This document shows, one piece after another, positions 8,453 to 18,098 of a stretch of DNA of 64,000 nt. Below the pieces are notes generated by a model that made no database searches, had not been told where the DNA came from, and was given only the letters and a program-made list of their open reading frames with translations. The position numbers and the translations under genes were made by a program. Source of the stretch: Mesorhizobium loti. Its GTDB lineage: Bacteria > Pseudomonadota > Alphaproteobacteria > Rhizobiales > Rhizobiaceae. The stretch spans positions 1,240,001 to 1,304,000 of the forward strand of contig AP017605.1 in NCBI GenBank assembly GCA_002356515.1, given 5' to 3'. Position 1 is the stretch's first letter. Every line of letters starts with the position of its first letter.

Positions 8453-8647
8453 ATGGCCGACATCGTCAACCTCCGCCAGGCTCGCAAGCAGAAGGCGCGG
8501 GACGAGAAGACGCGCGTCGCCGAACAAAACCGGGCCCTGCACGGCCGTTCCAAGGCGGAGAAGCAACGCGACAGGCTGATTGCCGACAAGGCCGAGAAAT
8601 TTGTCGCCGGCCATCGCCTCGATCCGTCCGGCAAGGACGAGCAGTGA
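8453..8647 (+). CDS. DUF4169 family small basic protein
   Basis: A 64-residue, Lys/Arg/Glu-rich, probably single-helix protein (MADIVNLRQARKQKARDE...). The MADIVNLRQARK start is characteristic of DUF4169, a family found almost only in alphaproteobacteria beside sspB. Function is unknown. It lies 11 bp after sspB and 10 bp before an RHH gene, so it is probably co-transcribed with both. Confidence 0.85.
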   Translation: MADIVNLRQARKQKARDEKTRVAEQNRALHGRSKAEKQRDRLIADKAEKFVAGHRLDPSGKDEQ

Positions 8648-8657
8648 GTCTCCGGCC

Positions 8658-8882
8658 GTGAGCGTCGTCGAAAAGCGCTCGGTGACCATTCGCGGCCATC
8701 GCACCAGCTATTCCCTCGAAAAACCCTTCTATGACGATCTGGTCGCCATCGCTGCGGCGCGAAAACTGACGCTGGCCGCACTCGTCGCCGAAGTCGACGA
8801 GACGCGGCCCCGCGACACCAACCTGTCCTCGGCGCTGCGGCTCTATGTCCTGGAATGGGCGAAGCGTGGGGCGAACGCCTAG
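8658..8882 (+). CDS. Ribbon-helix-helix domain protein
   Basis: A 74-residue protein of the RHH_4 type: a beta strand (RSVTIRGHRTSYSL), then two helices (EKPFYDDLVAIAAARK, TLAALVAEVDETR). Members are presumed small DNA-binding regulators; the target is unknown. GTG 8658 is chosen because it gives the family N-terminus (SVVEKRSVTIRGH); an ATG at 8580 would lie inside the upstream gene. Its TAG stop overlaps that of the converging ClC gene within the palindrome CTAG (8879-8882). Confidence 0.82.
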   Translation: MSVVEKRSVTIRGHRTSYSLEKPFYDDLVAIAAARKLTLAALVAEVDETRPRDTNLSSALRLYVLEWAKRGANA

Positions 8883-10675
8883 ACTCCCTCGACCGCGTCC
8901 GTCTTATTCCCGCGCCTTGTGCCGAAATCAAGCAAGGTCGAGCGGTCACGCTCCTCGGCCTGCTTGCGCGACCGCACGCGCATCAGATCCTTCCAGCCGA
9001 CATAGCCGACCAGTTGCAGGCTTTCGCGGGCGACGACCGGCAGATGCGAGACGTTGGCCATCAGCAGCTTGTCCGAAAGGCCTTCCAGATATTCGTCGGG
9101 ATAGGCAAGCGTCACCTTGCTGCCGGCCAACAATTCGCCGAGCGTCGTCGTCCTGTGCTTGCCGGCACGGCGCCAGCGCAGGATCGCCGGCGGATCGATG
9201 AGGCCGAGCACCTGCCTGTTCTCGTCGATGACCGGGAAGCTCGGATGCCGCGTTTCCGGCGCGGTCAGGAACGCCGCAGCGCCATGCAGCGTCATCGTCG
9301 CCGGCACGCTTTCGACCTGCGACGTCATCACCTCGCGCACCCTGGTCAGGGCGAACGGATCGACGCGATATTCGCGCACCAGATGATGCCCACGCCTCGC
9401 AACTTTTTCAGTCAGGATCGAGCGCTTCATCAAAAGCACGGTCACGGCATGCGCCGTCGCGCAGGCTGCGATCAAGGGGACGAGCACATGCGTGTTGCCG
9501 GTCAGTTCCACGGCGAAGAAAGTAGCCGTCAGCGGTGCCCGCATCGTGCCGCCCATGGTCGCGGCCATGGCCAGCAGCGCCCAGAAGCCCGGATCCGCCG
9601 CCGGCAGGATGCCGGCGAGCACCGCCCCCATGGCGCCACCCATGATCAGCAGCGGCGCCAGCACGCCGCCGGACGTCCCTGAACCGAGCGCCACCGACCA
9701 GATGATGGCCTTGACCACCAACAGCATCAGCGCGGCGGCAGCAAGCGTGCGGCCATCCAGCATGTCGGCGATGTTGTCATAGCCGACACCGAGCGCCCGT
9801 GGCTCGATCAGTCCGCCGATGCCGACCACCAGGCCGCCGATCATCGGCCACCACATCCAGTGGATGGGCAGTTTCTGGAAGGCATCCTCGCAGGCATAGA
9901 CCATCTGGGTGAGCAGCCCCGACAGCAGGCCGGCGCAGATACCGACCAGAACCCAGCCGCCAAGCCCGACAAACGAGACCGCCATGCCACCCTGAAACGG
10001 AAAGATCGGCCCGGGCAGATGCAGCACGGTACGCTCGACTTCGGCAATGATCGCGGCAACCGCCACGGGGATGAAGGAGCGCGGCGTCCATTCGAACAGC
10101 AGCAGTTCCACCGCCAGCATGATGGCCGCGATCGGCGTGCCGAACACGGTGGTCATGCCGGCGGCGGCACCCGCCACCAGCAACGTCTTGCGTTCGTTGT
10201 CGCTGACCGGCAGCATTTGCGCGATCAGCGAGCCGATGGCGCCGCCGGTCATGATGATCGGCCCTTCGGCGCCGAACGGCCCGCCGGAGCCGATCGAGAT
10301 TGCCGACGACAGCGGCTTCAGGATCGCCACCTTGGCGCCGAGTTTTGAACGCCCGAGCAGGATCGCCTCGATCGCTTCGGGAATGCCATGGCCACGGATC
10401 TTCTCGCTGCCGTAGCGCGCCATCAGGCCGATGATCAGCGCGCCGATCACCGGCACCACCACCGCGGCAAGCCCAAGCGGCGTATCCTGCAATTTCAGAT
10501 CGGCGAGCGTGAACTGGCCGAAATAGGCGATGTTGGTGGCAAGCCGGATCAGTTTCAAAAGCACGATGCCGGCGAACAGCGCTGCCGTGGCCACCACCAC
10601 GGCTATGGTGGCAATGGTCAGCACGCGCGCGTCGGTGGTGAAATCCCTGAGATGGCCGTTTTCGGAGGGCTTCAT
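8879..10675 (-). CDS. ClC family chloride channel/antiporter with CBS pair
   Basis: A 598-residue inner-membrane ClC protein followed by two C-terminal cytoplasmic CBS domains (about residues 455-590). The anion pathway motifs are present: GSGGP, then GAEGP with the gating glutamate that is typical of Cl-/H+ exchangers, and GSGTSGGVLAP. CBS domains usually bind adenine nucleotides and gate the channel. The ATG at 10675 is chosen because an earlier in-frame ATG at 10765 would place the start inside the putative MarR operator. Divergent from a MarR regulator. Confidence 0.9.
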   Translation of the reverse strand: MKPSENGHLRDFTTDARVLTIATIAVVVATAALFAGIVLLKLIRLATNIAYFGQFTLADLKLQDTPLGLAAVVVPVIGALIIGLMARYGSEKIRGHGIPEAIEAILLGRSKLGAKVAILKPLSSAISIGSGGPFGAEGPIIMTGGAIGSLIAQMLPVSDNERKTLLVAGAAAGMTTVFGTPIAAIMLAVELLLFEWTPRSFIPVAVAAIIAEVERTVLHLPGPIFPFQGGMAVSFVGLGGWVLVGICAGLLSGLLTQMVYACEDAFQKLPIHWMWWPMIGGLVVGIGGLIEPRALGVGYDNIADMLDGRTLAAAALMLLVVKAIIWSVALGSGTSGGVLAPLLIMGGAMGAVLAGILPAADPGFWALLAMAATMGGTMRAPLTATFFAVELTGNTHVLVPLIAACATAHAVTVLLMKRSILTEKVARRGHHLVREYRVDPFALTRVREVMTSQVESVPATMTLHGAAAFLTAPETRHPSFPVIDENRQVLGLIDPPAILRWRRAGKHRTTTLGELLAGSKVTLAYPDEYLEGLSDKLLMANVSHLPVVARESLQLVGYVGWKDLMRVRSRKQAEERDRSTLLDFGTRRGNKTDAVEGV

Positions 10676-10754
10676 GGCTGGCTTTCTGGCGGTGGCCGGA
10701 TCTCGGATATGCCGGCATGGCGAAGACGCCAGCCGGCTTTGTCGGCTCGCTATG

Positions 10755-10769
10755 TATCGTAACACGATA
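10755..10769. promoter_or_regulatory. Candidate MarR operator
   Basis: The perfect inverted repeat TATCGT-AAC-ACGATA sits midway in the 142-bp gap between the ClC gene and the divergent marR-type gene. Position and shape fit a MarR dimer site that would control both genes. Confidence 0.5.
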
Positions 10770-10817
10770 TAAATTCAAGCCGGTTTTGCAGCAAAATCGT
10801 TTGAGCCTTTTGCCGGA

Positions 10818-11264
10818 ATGGAACAAATGTCTGGAATGACGCAGCCCAGGAAATCCCGCCCCGCCATCGAACTGGCCGACTATCAGCGGCTGTCCGAGTT
10901 CCGCTATCTGATCCGGCGCTTCCTCGAATTCAGTCAGCTGCAGGCGGAAGACGCCGGGCTCACGCCGCGCCAGCACCAGGCGCTGCTGGCGATCAAGGGC
11001 TATCCGGGCGGCGGACCGGTGACGGTCGGCGACCTGGCGGAGCGCCTGCGCATCCGCCACCACAGCGCCGTCGAACTGGTCAACCGGCTCGGCGAGGCGG
11101 GACTGGTCGTGCGGGATCAGGACAAGGACGACCATCGCCGCGTGCTGCTGCGGCTGACCGAACGCGCCGACGATTGCCTGGCCGAACTCTCGGCAGCCCA
11201 TCTCGACGAGCTTTCGCGCATCGAACCCGTGCTGAGGCGCCTGCTTGATCAGGGCAGCGAGTGA
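10818..11264 (+). CDS. MarR family transcriptional regulator
   Basis: A 148-residue winged-helix regulator. The central wHTH reads VTVGDLAERLRIRHHSAVELVNRLGEAGLVVRDQDKDDHRRVLLRLT (about residues 65-112), with dimerisation helices at both ends. It is divergent from the ClC gene, with a palindromic candidate operator between. Three in-frame ATGs (10818, 10827, 10836) are possible; none has a strong ribosome-binding site, so the first is used. The effector is unknown; many MarR proteins sense phenolic compounds or oxidants. Confidence 0.9.
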   Translation: MEQMSGMTQPRKSRPAIELADYQRLSEFRYLIRRFLEFSQLQAEDAGLTPRQHQALLAIKGYPGGGPVTVGDLAERLRIRHHSAVELVNRLGEAGLVVRDQDKDDHRRVLLRLTERADDCLAELSAAHLDELSRIEPVLRRLLDQGSE

Positions 11265-11289
11265 CGCTCAGGCGTCTTGAATGAGCGGC

Positions 11290-12216
11290 TCACCATGTTC
11301 CGATGAATGCAGCGCAGGCCAGAAGGACCCCGGTTAGAATATTCGCAAGGAACAGACGATAATTCACCTCCGGGCGGGCAAGGTCGATCCGCCAGACCTG
11401 CCAGGCAAGGTGCGCGGTGATCACCAGCATGCCAATGGCGTAAGGCAGCGACATGCCCAGCAGGCAGCCGCCAAGCGACCACGCTGCGATCGTCAGGACA
11501 TAAAACAGGCCAATGCACGCCCTGCCGTACCGCCCGAAGAGGATTGCCGTCGATTTGAGGCGAAGACGGGAATCATCTTTCACGTCAACATAGGCATAGA
11601 CAGTGTCGTACCCGATCTGCCACGCGATGGCTCCGGCCCACATCAGCACGGCTCCGACCGGCACATGTCCTGAAATCTCGGCCCATGCCATGAGCATCCC
11701 CCAATTGAACGCTGCGCCCAGCACGGCTTGGGGCCAATGCGTGAATCGCTTGCAAAGCGGATAGATGAACACGAGCGGCAGAACGCATATCGCGATCAGG
11801 CGCGCATAGGGGGTCAGAAAGAACAGGAGGGAAGCCGCAAGCGCAAGCTGAACGACAAGAAAAACAAAGGCTTGCGAGGTGCCGATCTGCCCGCTCGGCA
11901 ACGGCCGAAATCGGGTCCTCTCGACGTGGCCGTCAAACCTTCGATCTGCAATGTCATTGACTGTGGCGCCGGCGCTTCTCATCAGCAGAGCGCCGAGAGA
12001 GAAGACCGCCAGTTGGCGAAGATCCGGAAACCCGTGCGACGCTTGAATAAGCGCCGCCCAACAAGGAAAAAGCGTCAGCCATATTCCCACCGGGCGATCC
12101 AGCCGTGCCAGTCGCGTATATGGCCGCCACGCGGGCGGCAATCGGCGATCCACCCAATCGCCCCGATGAATATCGCTTAAATCCGGGCGGCTCAAAGTCG
12201 TCATCGCTGGATCCAA
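11290..12216 (-). CDS. UbiA family prenyltransferase (4-hydroxybenzoate polyprenyltransferase-like)
   Basis: A 308-residue integral-membrane aromatic prenyltransferase with about eight helices. Both Mg-diphosphate binding motifs are present: NDIADRRFDGHVERT at about residues 88-102 and DVKDD at about 212-216. This is the fold that makes 3-polyprenyl-4-hydroxybenzoate in ubiquinone synthesis. Base composition appears less G+C rich than neighbouring genes, and no other ubiquinone gene is nearby, so it may be a second, specialised or acquired copy rather than the housekeeping ubiA. The start could be the second ATG at 12204. Confidence 0.8.
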   Translation of the reverse strand: MDPAMTTLSRPDLSDIHRGDWVDRRLPPAWRPYTRLARLDRPVGIWLTLFPCWAALIQASHGFPDLRQLAVFSLGALLMRSAGATVNDIADRRFDGHVERTRFRPLPSGQIGTSQAFVFLVVQLALAASLLFFLTPYARLIAICVLPLVFIYPLCKRFTHWPQAVLGAAFNWGMLMAWAEISGHVPVGAVLMWAGAIAWQIGYDTVYAYVDVKDDSRLRLKSTAILFGRYGRACIGLFYVLTIAAWSLGGCLLGMSLPYAIGMLVITAHLAWQVWRIDLARPEVNYRLFLANILTGVLLACAAFIGTW

Positions 12217-12255
12217 ATTCCAGGTGCAGTGCCCCCGGGGTGATTCACCGTCTGC

Positions 12256-15200
12256 CTACTGCAACGACTTCAACAGATTGTCGATCGTGAACGGATTGGC
12301 CTTCGGCTTGGCCGGCGGATTGTCGCTGGCTTCCGGCAGCGGCGCGCGCTCGACCTTCGGCTCGGCGGCCTTGCGCTCGGCCTCCAGTCGCGCTTTTTCC
12401 TGCGAAGCGATACGCTTCGCCTCCTCGGCCTTCTGCCGCTGTTCTTCATCGGCTTGCGCCTTGGCTGCCTCGTCAGCGGCCTGCTGTTCGGCCGCCGCCT
12501 TTGCATCAGCATCAGCCTTGGCCTTCGCGTCGGCATCCGCCTTGGCTTTGGCCTCAGCATCGGCCTTTGCTTTCGCTTCCGCGTCGGCCTTCGCCTTGGC
12601 CTCCGCTTCAGCCTGGGCCTGGGCGTCAGCCTCCGCTTTCGCCTTGGCATCGGCCTCGGCTTTCAGCCGCGCCGCCTCTTCCTGCTGGCGCAATTCCTCG
12701 GCGGCCTTGTCGCGCGCGTCCTGCAGCGCCGCGTAATAGCGCACTTCGCGCCGCAGCCGCTGCTTCTCCAGCAACGCCGCCTGCATCGCCTCGACGCGCT
12801 GCTGCTCCTTCTCCAGCGCGCGCTGGGTCAGGAACTGCGCCAACGGCTCGCTGTCGAACTGCCGCTTGACGGCGCCGAACGGTCCTTCAGCGGTGAAATT
12901 GACGACCGGCTCGGAGCCGACCAGCGCCTCGTCGCCGGGCCGGTAGGTGATGGCGCCCTTGGCGGAAACCGTGCTGGTGTTGAGATCGGCCGTGACATCG
13001 GCGGACAAGGTCGCCGCCGGATTTTCAAGGCTGATCGGTGGCGCCCGCAGCATGCCGCCGGCAATTGTGAAGGCGATGTCGGCGTCCTTGGCCGGGAAAT
13101 TGCCATCCGCGGCGATCCCGGGCGCAAAGCCCGCGGTCTTGGCCGCATCGATGTCGCGCCCGATCGCATCCGCCTTGGCAAGGAAGGCGCTGAACGCATC
13201 GGGATTGACGCCGGCGACCTGCAAACCCTTGAGCGCCGCCGTGCCGGAACCCGACAGGGCAGCGATCATCGCATCGACCGACTTGCCGCTGGTCGACAGC
13301 GTCGTCGAGAAATCGCCGACGCCGCCAATGCCGGCATCCGGCAACACGTTTGCCAGATCGGCACCGGCCAGTTTCATCTGGCCGGTGAACAGCCCGGTGC
13401 CATCAGTGTTTTTCAACTCGAACAGCCCGGTCAGCGCCCCGCCAAGAAGTTTCGCCTTGAGGTCCGAGACGCGGATGCCTTCCTGGTCGAGCTTCAGCGA
13501 AAAAGAAGCATCATAGGCGGTGGCGAGCGGTCCGGCTGCAAGGGCCGCCGTCGTCAGGTCGAGGTCGGCGGTGAACGGCAGGCTGGATTTCTGGCTGAAG
13601 GGCGCTGCCGGCCAGACGCCACCCTTGGCGCTCTTGTCAGCCGCATTTTTGTCGGCCCCATTTTTGTCGGCAAGGAAAGCGGAATCGCCGAACAGCGCCA
13701 CTGCCATCGGATCGAGGTCGAGCTCGTCAAGCGCCAGCGCGCCGGCCAGATGCGGCAGGCCGTCCTTGACGTCGATGTTGACGTCGCCGGACACCGCTGC
13801 CTCATTGATGGCGCCGCTGACATTGTCCAACACAAGCAGACCGTTGCCGTAATCGCCTTGTGCCGAAAGCGACGTCGACATGCCAGCGCCCATGCCGGGC
13901 AGGCCGATGCCTGTCGTCATCAGCCAGGGTTCGATGTCTGCGGCATCGAGGTTGATCTTGCCCTTGGCGGTCGGGCCCTGCGGCGTATCGGCAACGGTCC
14001 CTTCGAAGCCGGCCTTGAAGTCATTGCCGGCAAGGCTGAAAGTCGTCCCCAGGCCACCGCCAAATGTGCCCTTGGCCTGAATGTCGGTGGTTGCCTCGCC
14101 CAGCATGCCGAGCGGCAGCGCCGGCAGGCCGTAAAGCGCAAGCAGCGCGGTGGCGTCGGGGTTTTTGGCGTTGAAGGTCAGCGTCACCGGCGCTTCAAGC
14201 AATTTGTCGGGCGCCCCCTTCCCCGACAGCGAGGCAGAAAATGCCGTGCCGCCGGCCTTGCCTTGTCCGCTTACCGCCAGGCCGGTCGTGCCATCGCCAT
14301 TGTCGGCGGCACTTGCCACGAGGTCGACGCGGGCGTCCTGGAACAGGTCCGGATAGGCGGCCGCGCGGCTCGCCAGCCCCTTCAGCACCGCATTGTCGGG
14401 ATAATGCTGCGCGGCGACATCGATCAGCGGCTTCAGGTCGACGGCGACAACCGATGCATCGAGCTTGCCGGTCGGGCTCGCGGGAAAATCCTTGATCCGG
14501 CCCGTCGCGCTGATCGAGGCGCCGGCCAGCCCGCCGAGCGAGAGCCGGTCGACTTCAAGCAAGCCGTCGCGCAGCCTGAGCGCGGTGTCGACCGTGTCGG
14601 CGGTCAAACCGCCGGCGCTGACCGGGCCGGCCTTTATCTGGAAATCGAGATCGCTGTTGGCAAAACGGTTGGCGCCCTTGTCGCTGACGAAGATCGAGGC
14701 GAAGGCCGCCAGCCCGTCGACATCGAGTTCACCGCCCTCGAGCCGCATCAGCACCGATGGCTTTGCGTCGTCAGGCTGGCTGGAATCGATGCGGCCGGAA
14801 AACTTCGCCTTGCCGAGGATCAGTTCGAGATCGCTGAAGGATTGATGGTTTTCCGAGAGATCGACCTTGGCCTTGAAACCGGCGGCGGGCAGACGACGGA
14901 TCGCCTCGTCGACATCCCTGGAAAGCCAGGCGGCAAAACCAGAGGGTTGCGCCACGGCCAGCAGCAACGAACCGGTGAAGCCGAAATGGCCCTGCACGTT
15001 GAGCGCAAGCATGCCATCGGCTTCCAGCGTGGTGCGGCCGGGCAAGGTCGCGGCAAGCGATTTGATCGACCAGCCGCTCTCAACGGGCTCGGCGGAGAGA
15101 TGCACGTCACGCACCGTCGTGTCGCCCGCCACCACCGCCGGCAGCTTGACCTCGACGGTGCCAGGAATGGTCGGCTTCGGCAGATCGAGCAACGCCTGCT

Positions 15201-16245
15201 CCAACCCGGCAATACGTTGATCCAGTGTAAGGCCGGTGCCGGCCTGGCCCCCCACCGCCTCGTCGAACTGCACCTGTGCGCCATTGGCCTCGATGGCGAA
15301 GCTCGGCTTCTGGCCGAGATCGACCGAAGCCTTGCCGTCGGCGGTGTAGGGATTGTCCAGCGGCCCGGTCTCGAAACGGAATTCGTCGACGCCAAGCTTC
15401 TGGTGGTCGAGCGAGAACTTGCCGTTCAGGCGAAAACCGGGATCGGGCTTGCCGGCACTGACCTTCACCGTCTCGCCATCGGTGCCGCGCAATTGGGCTG
15501 AATTCTTGTCGGCGCCGGAAATCTTGAACTGGCCGGAATAGACAGCGGCACCGTTGACGATGCCGGCATTGCCGTCGGTTTCGATGACCAGCGGATAGGC
15601 GTCGGGATCGGCCTTCAGCCGCAGCCGCATCTGGCCATTACCCTCGGCCTTGCCGGTCGACGCCGCGATCGTGGTGCGCAATCCGTCCAGCCGCAGCGTG
15701 CCGTCCATGCGCCACGGACCGGCCAGCGACTTGGCCGAAATGGTCGAGTTGATCTCGGAAAAGATATGGCTGCGTCCGCCGGCGGCATGGCGCAGCTCGA
15801 TCTGCCCTTCCGTCACCGTCAGCTTCTCGATCGAGATCTGGTTGAGGTCGAAGGGCGAGGACGGCCGCATCGCCCAGTCGACGGTGCCGTCATTGGCAAT
15901 GTCGATCGTCGCCTTCGGATGCACCAGCCGCATGTCAAAGATCAGCACCTCGCCGCGCAGGAAAGGCGCCAATTCCGCATCCATCGAAAACGTCTCGACG
16001 GTCATGGCCGGCCGGCCGTTGGGACCGCCGGCGACGGCGACGTTGGAGAAGGTCACCGAGGGGAATGGCAGCAGCCGCGCCGTAGCGTCGCCCTGCACGG
16101 TCACCTTTCTGCCAAGGATGGCGCTTGCCTCACGCTCGAACTGGGCGCGGTAGCCGGTCCAGTCGACAAAGTACGGCACCACCAGCGCGGCGCACAGCAC
16201 CAGCACAAACAAGCCACCGAAGATCACGAACAGGCGTGCGAGCAT
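12256..16245 (-). CDS. AsmA family envelope protein with Ala/Lys repeat tail
   Basis: A very large (1329-residue) protein anchored by one N-terminal membrane helix (about residues 5-27) with the bulk in the periplasm. The opening [20 protein letters not shown], then [20 protein letters not shown], is the AsmA N-terminal pattern, and an AsmA-like C-terminal region lies at about residues 850-1110. AsmA-like proteins form long beta-groove bridges thought to move phospholipid toward the outer membrane. The last 200 residues are a highly charged coiled coil with [12 protein letters not shown] repeats. A single-gene unit; nothing in the sequence shows its regulation. Confidence 0.88.
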   Translation of the reverse strand: MLARLFVIFGGLFVLVLCAALVVPYFVDWTGYRAQFEREASAILGRKVTVQGDATARLLPFPSVTFSNVAVAGGPNGRPAMTVETFSMDAELAPFLRGEVLIFDMRLVHPKATIDIANDGTVDWAMRPSSPFDLNQISIEKLTVTEGQIELRHAAGGRSHIFSEINSTISAKSLAGPWRMDGTLRLDGLRTTIAASTGKAEGNGQMRLRLKADPDAYPLVIETDGNAGIVNGAAVYSGQFKISGADKNSAQLRGTDGETVKVSAGKPDPGFRLNGKFSLDHQKLGVDEFRFETGPLDNPYTADGKASVDLGQKPSFAIEANGAQVQFDEAVGGQAGTGLTLDQRIAGLEQALLDLPKPTIPGTVEVKLPAVVAGDTTVRDVHLSAEPVESGWSIKSLAATLPGRTTLEADGMLALNVQGHFGFTGSLLLAVAQPSGFAAWLSRDVDEAIRRLPAAGFKAKVDLSENHQSFSDLELILGKAKFSGRIDSSQPDDAKPSVLMRLEGGELDVDGLAAFASIFVSDKGANRFANSDLDFQIKAGPVSAGGLTADTVDTALRLRDGLLEVDRLSLGGLAGASISATGRIKDFPASPTGKLDASVVAVDLKPLIDVAAQHYPDNAVLKGLASRAAAYPDLFQDARVDLVASAADNGDGTTGLAVSGQGKAGGTAFSASLSGKGAPDKLLEAPVTLTFNAKNPDATALLALYGLPALPLGMLGEATTDIQAKGTFGGGLGTTFSLAGNDFKAGFEGTVADTPQGPTAKGKINLDAADIEPWLMTTGIGLPGMGAGMSTSLSAQGDYGNGLLVLDNVSGAINEAAVSGDVNIDVKDGLPHLAGALALDELDLDPMAVALFGDSAFLADKNGADKNAADKSAKGGVWPAAPFSQKSSLPFTADLDLTTAALAAGPLATAYDASFSLKLDQEGIRVSDLKAKLLGGALTGLFELKNTDGTGLFTGQMKLAGADLANVLPDAGIGGVGDFSTTLSTSGKSVDAMIAALSGSGTAALKGLQVAGVNPDAFSAFLAKADAIGRDIDAAKTAGFAPGIAADGNFPAKDADIAFTIAGGMLRAPPISLENPAATLSADVTADLNTSTVSAKGAITYRPGDEALVGSEPVVNFTAEGPFGAVKRQFDSEPLAQFLTQRALEKEQQRVEAMQAALLEKQRLRREVRYYAALQDARDKAAEELRQQEEAARLKAEADAKAKAEADAQAQAEAEAKAKADAEAKAKADAEAKAKADADAKAKADADAKAAAEQQAADEAAKAQADEEQRQKAEEAKRIASQEKARLEAERKAAEPKVERAPLPEASDNPPAKPKANPFTIDNLLKSLQ
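12475..12690 (-). repeat. Tandem coding repeats in the AsmA tail
   Basis: Imperfect repeats of 18-24 bases encode runs such as KAKADAEA and KAKADADA. The copies vary at wobble positions and stay in frame, so this is a protein-level coiled-coil repeat rather than a CRISPR or mobile element. Confidence 0.85.
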
Positions 16246-16377
16246 CAGCTCCGAACAGGTTGATTGAAATTCTGCCGCACTCTACCCGCATCCGCGTGTC
16301 GATAAAGAGGCAATTCATCCTGTATTGCCTCATCCCGGGCGATCTGAAACAAATCCGGCAAAAGCGGAGATTCTCGA

Positions 16378-17346
16378 ATGTCGGGCAAGAACTGGGACCG
16401 CGTGCCGATCGACGCGCAGAGCGTCGATGCGCCGCTTTCACAATCGGCGATTTTCCTCGTCGTCACGGTCGCCGCGGAACAGGCGGCCCTGGCCAAGGTC
16501 TGCTCCGTGCTCGGCGAACTTGACGATCTGGTCAAGAATGTCGGGTTCCGCGACCTTGGCGGCCGCCTGTCTTGCATCGCCGGCATCGGCCGCGATCTCT
16601 GGGACCGTCTCAGCCCCGGCCGGCGGCCGCTGGAGCTGAAACCCTTCGCGCCGATCAAGGGAGCGGTCCATTCGGCGCCATCGACACCGGGCGACCTTCT
16701 CTTCCACATCCGGGCAGAACGGCCCGATATGTGCTTCGAGTTCGAACGTATCCTGCTCGACCGGCTCGGTCCCGATGTAACCGTTGTCGACGAAGTGACG
16801 GGTTTTCGCTATTTCGATGCCCGTGACCTGCTCGGTTTTGTCGACGGCACCGCCAATCCGACCGGCCTCGACCTGCCCGCCTCGGCGCTGGTCGGCGACG
16901 AGGATGCCGACTTTGCCGGCGGCTCCTATGTCGTCGTCCAGAAATACCTGCACGACATGCAGGCCTGGGCGCGCATTCCAACGCCGGAGCAGGAAAAGAT
17001 CATCGGCCGCACCAAGATCGACAACATCGAGATCGACGATGACGACGCGCCGCGCAAATCGCACAAGTCGCTGGCCACGATCGAGGATGCCGACGGCAAC
17101 GAATACGACATATTGCGCGACAACATGCCGTTCGGCAGGCCCGGACAAAATGAGTTCGGCACCTATTTCATCGGCTATTCCAGGTACCTCTGGGTCACCG
17201 AAAAAATGCTGCAGCGCATGTATGTCGGCGACCCGCCGGGCGCCTATGACCGCCTGCTCGACGTCTCGACGCCGCAGACCGGCACGACATTCTTCGCGCC
17301 GACCCGTCCGATGCTGCAGGCGCTTGTCAAGGGCGCACAGCAGTAA
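16378..17346 (+). CDS. Dye-decolorizing (DyP-type) heme peroxidase
   Basis: A 322-residue heme peroxidase with the DyP signature GFVDGTANP (about residues 159-167), in which the aspartate acts in peroxide cleavage, and the distal arginine region LRDNMPFG. No Sec or Tat signal is present, so the enzyme is cytoplasmic, like the YfeX subgroup. The C-terminus (ALVKGAQQ) shows no obvious encapsulin-targeting extension. It stands alone: convergent to a basic hypothetical gene downstream and divergent from the AsmA gene. The physiological substrate is unknown. Confidence 0.92.
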   Translation: MSGKNWDRVPIDAQSVDAPLSQSAIFLVVTVAAEQAALAKVCSVLGELDDLVKNVGFRDLGGRLSCIAGIGRDLWDRLSPGRRPLELKPFAPIKGAVHSAPSTPGDLLFHIRAERPDMCFEFERILLDRLGPDVTVVDEVTGFRYFDARDLLGFVDGTANPTGLDLPASALVGDEDADFAGGSYVVVQKYLHDMQAWARIPTPEQEKIIGRTKIDNIEIDDDDAPRKSHKSLATIEDADGNEYDILRDNMPFGRPGQNEFGTYFIGYSRYLWVTEKMLQRMYVGDPPGAYDRLLDVSTPQTGTTFFAPTRPMLQALVKGAQQ

Positions 17347-17396
17347 CGTCCCGCCGCACGGTAAGGCTGGGCCTGACGGCCCCTATCCGCGGGACC

Positions 17397-17918
17397 TCAG
17401 CGTGCGTCGCGCTTGGCTTGCGCCACCTTGCCCGCCTTGCGCTGCCGGCCGAGTTCCGCCGGCCGCACCAGCTTCGGCGCCCGCTCGTTGGCCACGGCCC
17501 GCATGCCCTGGTGAGCCGTCCGCGAATTGTGCGCGGGACCGTCCGCCGGCGCGCCTTGCTTCAAGGCCAGCGCCTTGCGTGCATTGCCGACCAGTGAAAT
17601 ACGAGCCGCCAGTTGGCGCCGCCGCTCGGCCTCGCCATTCAGCCGCCGCATCGCGTTTGCCAGCACCGCGAGCTTGACCTGCGAACCGCCGTCGGCCTTT
17701 GACGGCGCAGCGCCTTTCGGCGCGCCCTTGCCGCGTATCTCACGCCGGCGGCGGTGCGCCTCGGTCTGCGCCTTGTCGCGCTGCTCCCGCAGCAGCTTGA
17801 CCAGGCCGGAAAGGTCGGCATCGGAAAGCTCCTGCACCGCCGGATGGTGCGATTTCTCCACCAATTCCTTTTCATCGGCGCTCAGCGCGCGAGCTTCTTC
17901 CTTGCGTGAAATGGCCAT
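17397..17918 (-). CDS. Hypothetical strongly basic protein
   Basis: A 173-residue protein not recognised as a named family. It is rich in Arg, Lys and Ala throughout, with an acidic patch near the start (EEARALSADEKELVEKS) and a helical middle (LSGLVKLLREQRDKAQTEAHRRRREIRGK). No signal peptide or membrane helix. The ATG at 17918 is chosen because GAGGAGGA stands nine bases upstream. High charge suggests binding to nucleic acid, but nothing proves it. Its stop faces the DyP gene; the next gene upstream on this strand starts about 680 bases away. Confidence 0.65.
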   Translation of the reverse strand: MAISRKEEARALSADEKELVEKSHHPAVQELSDADLSGLVKLLREQRDKAQTEAHRRRREIRGKGAPKGAAPSKADGGSQVKLAVLANAMRRLNGEAERRRQLAARISLVGNARKALALKQGAPADGPAHNSRTAHQGMRAVANERAPKLVRPAELGRQRKAGKVAQAKRDAR

Positions 17919-18098
17919 GACGATCCTCCTCCTCTGGCGGCACGCCTGTCCTTTCAGGCTTGCCGCCCGGGGAGCCTCGACCCGAATGGTGGCGCGGTCA
18001 AGACGAGCCTTTGTGTCCCGGCGTGTTCGGGTTGTCTTCATCAGGCCCGAGCTTATGTGTCGCGCGTGACGACCTTGCGAGACCTTCGCCTGGAGAGT

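Noticed and set aside
12475..12690. Tandem repeats that at first look like a repeat array
   Set aside because: Units are in frame, vary at wobble positions and encode coiled-coil residues; there are no spacers, so not CRISPR.
12454..15501. Open frame of about 1000 codons on the + strand
   Set aside because: Antisense shadow of the AsmA gene; no recognisable motif and no ribosome-binding site that stands out.
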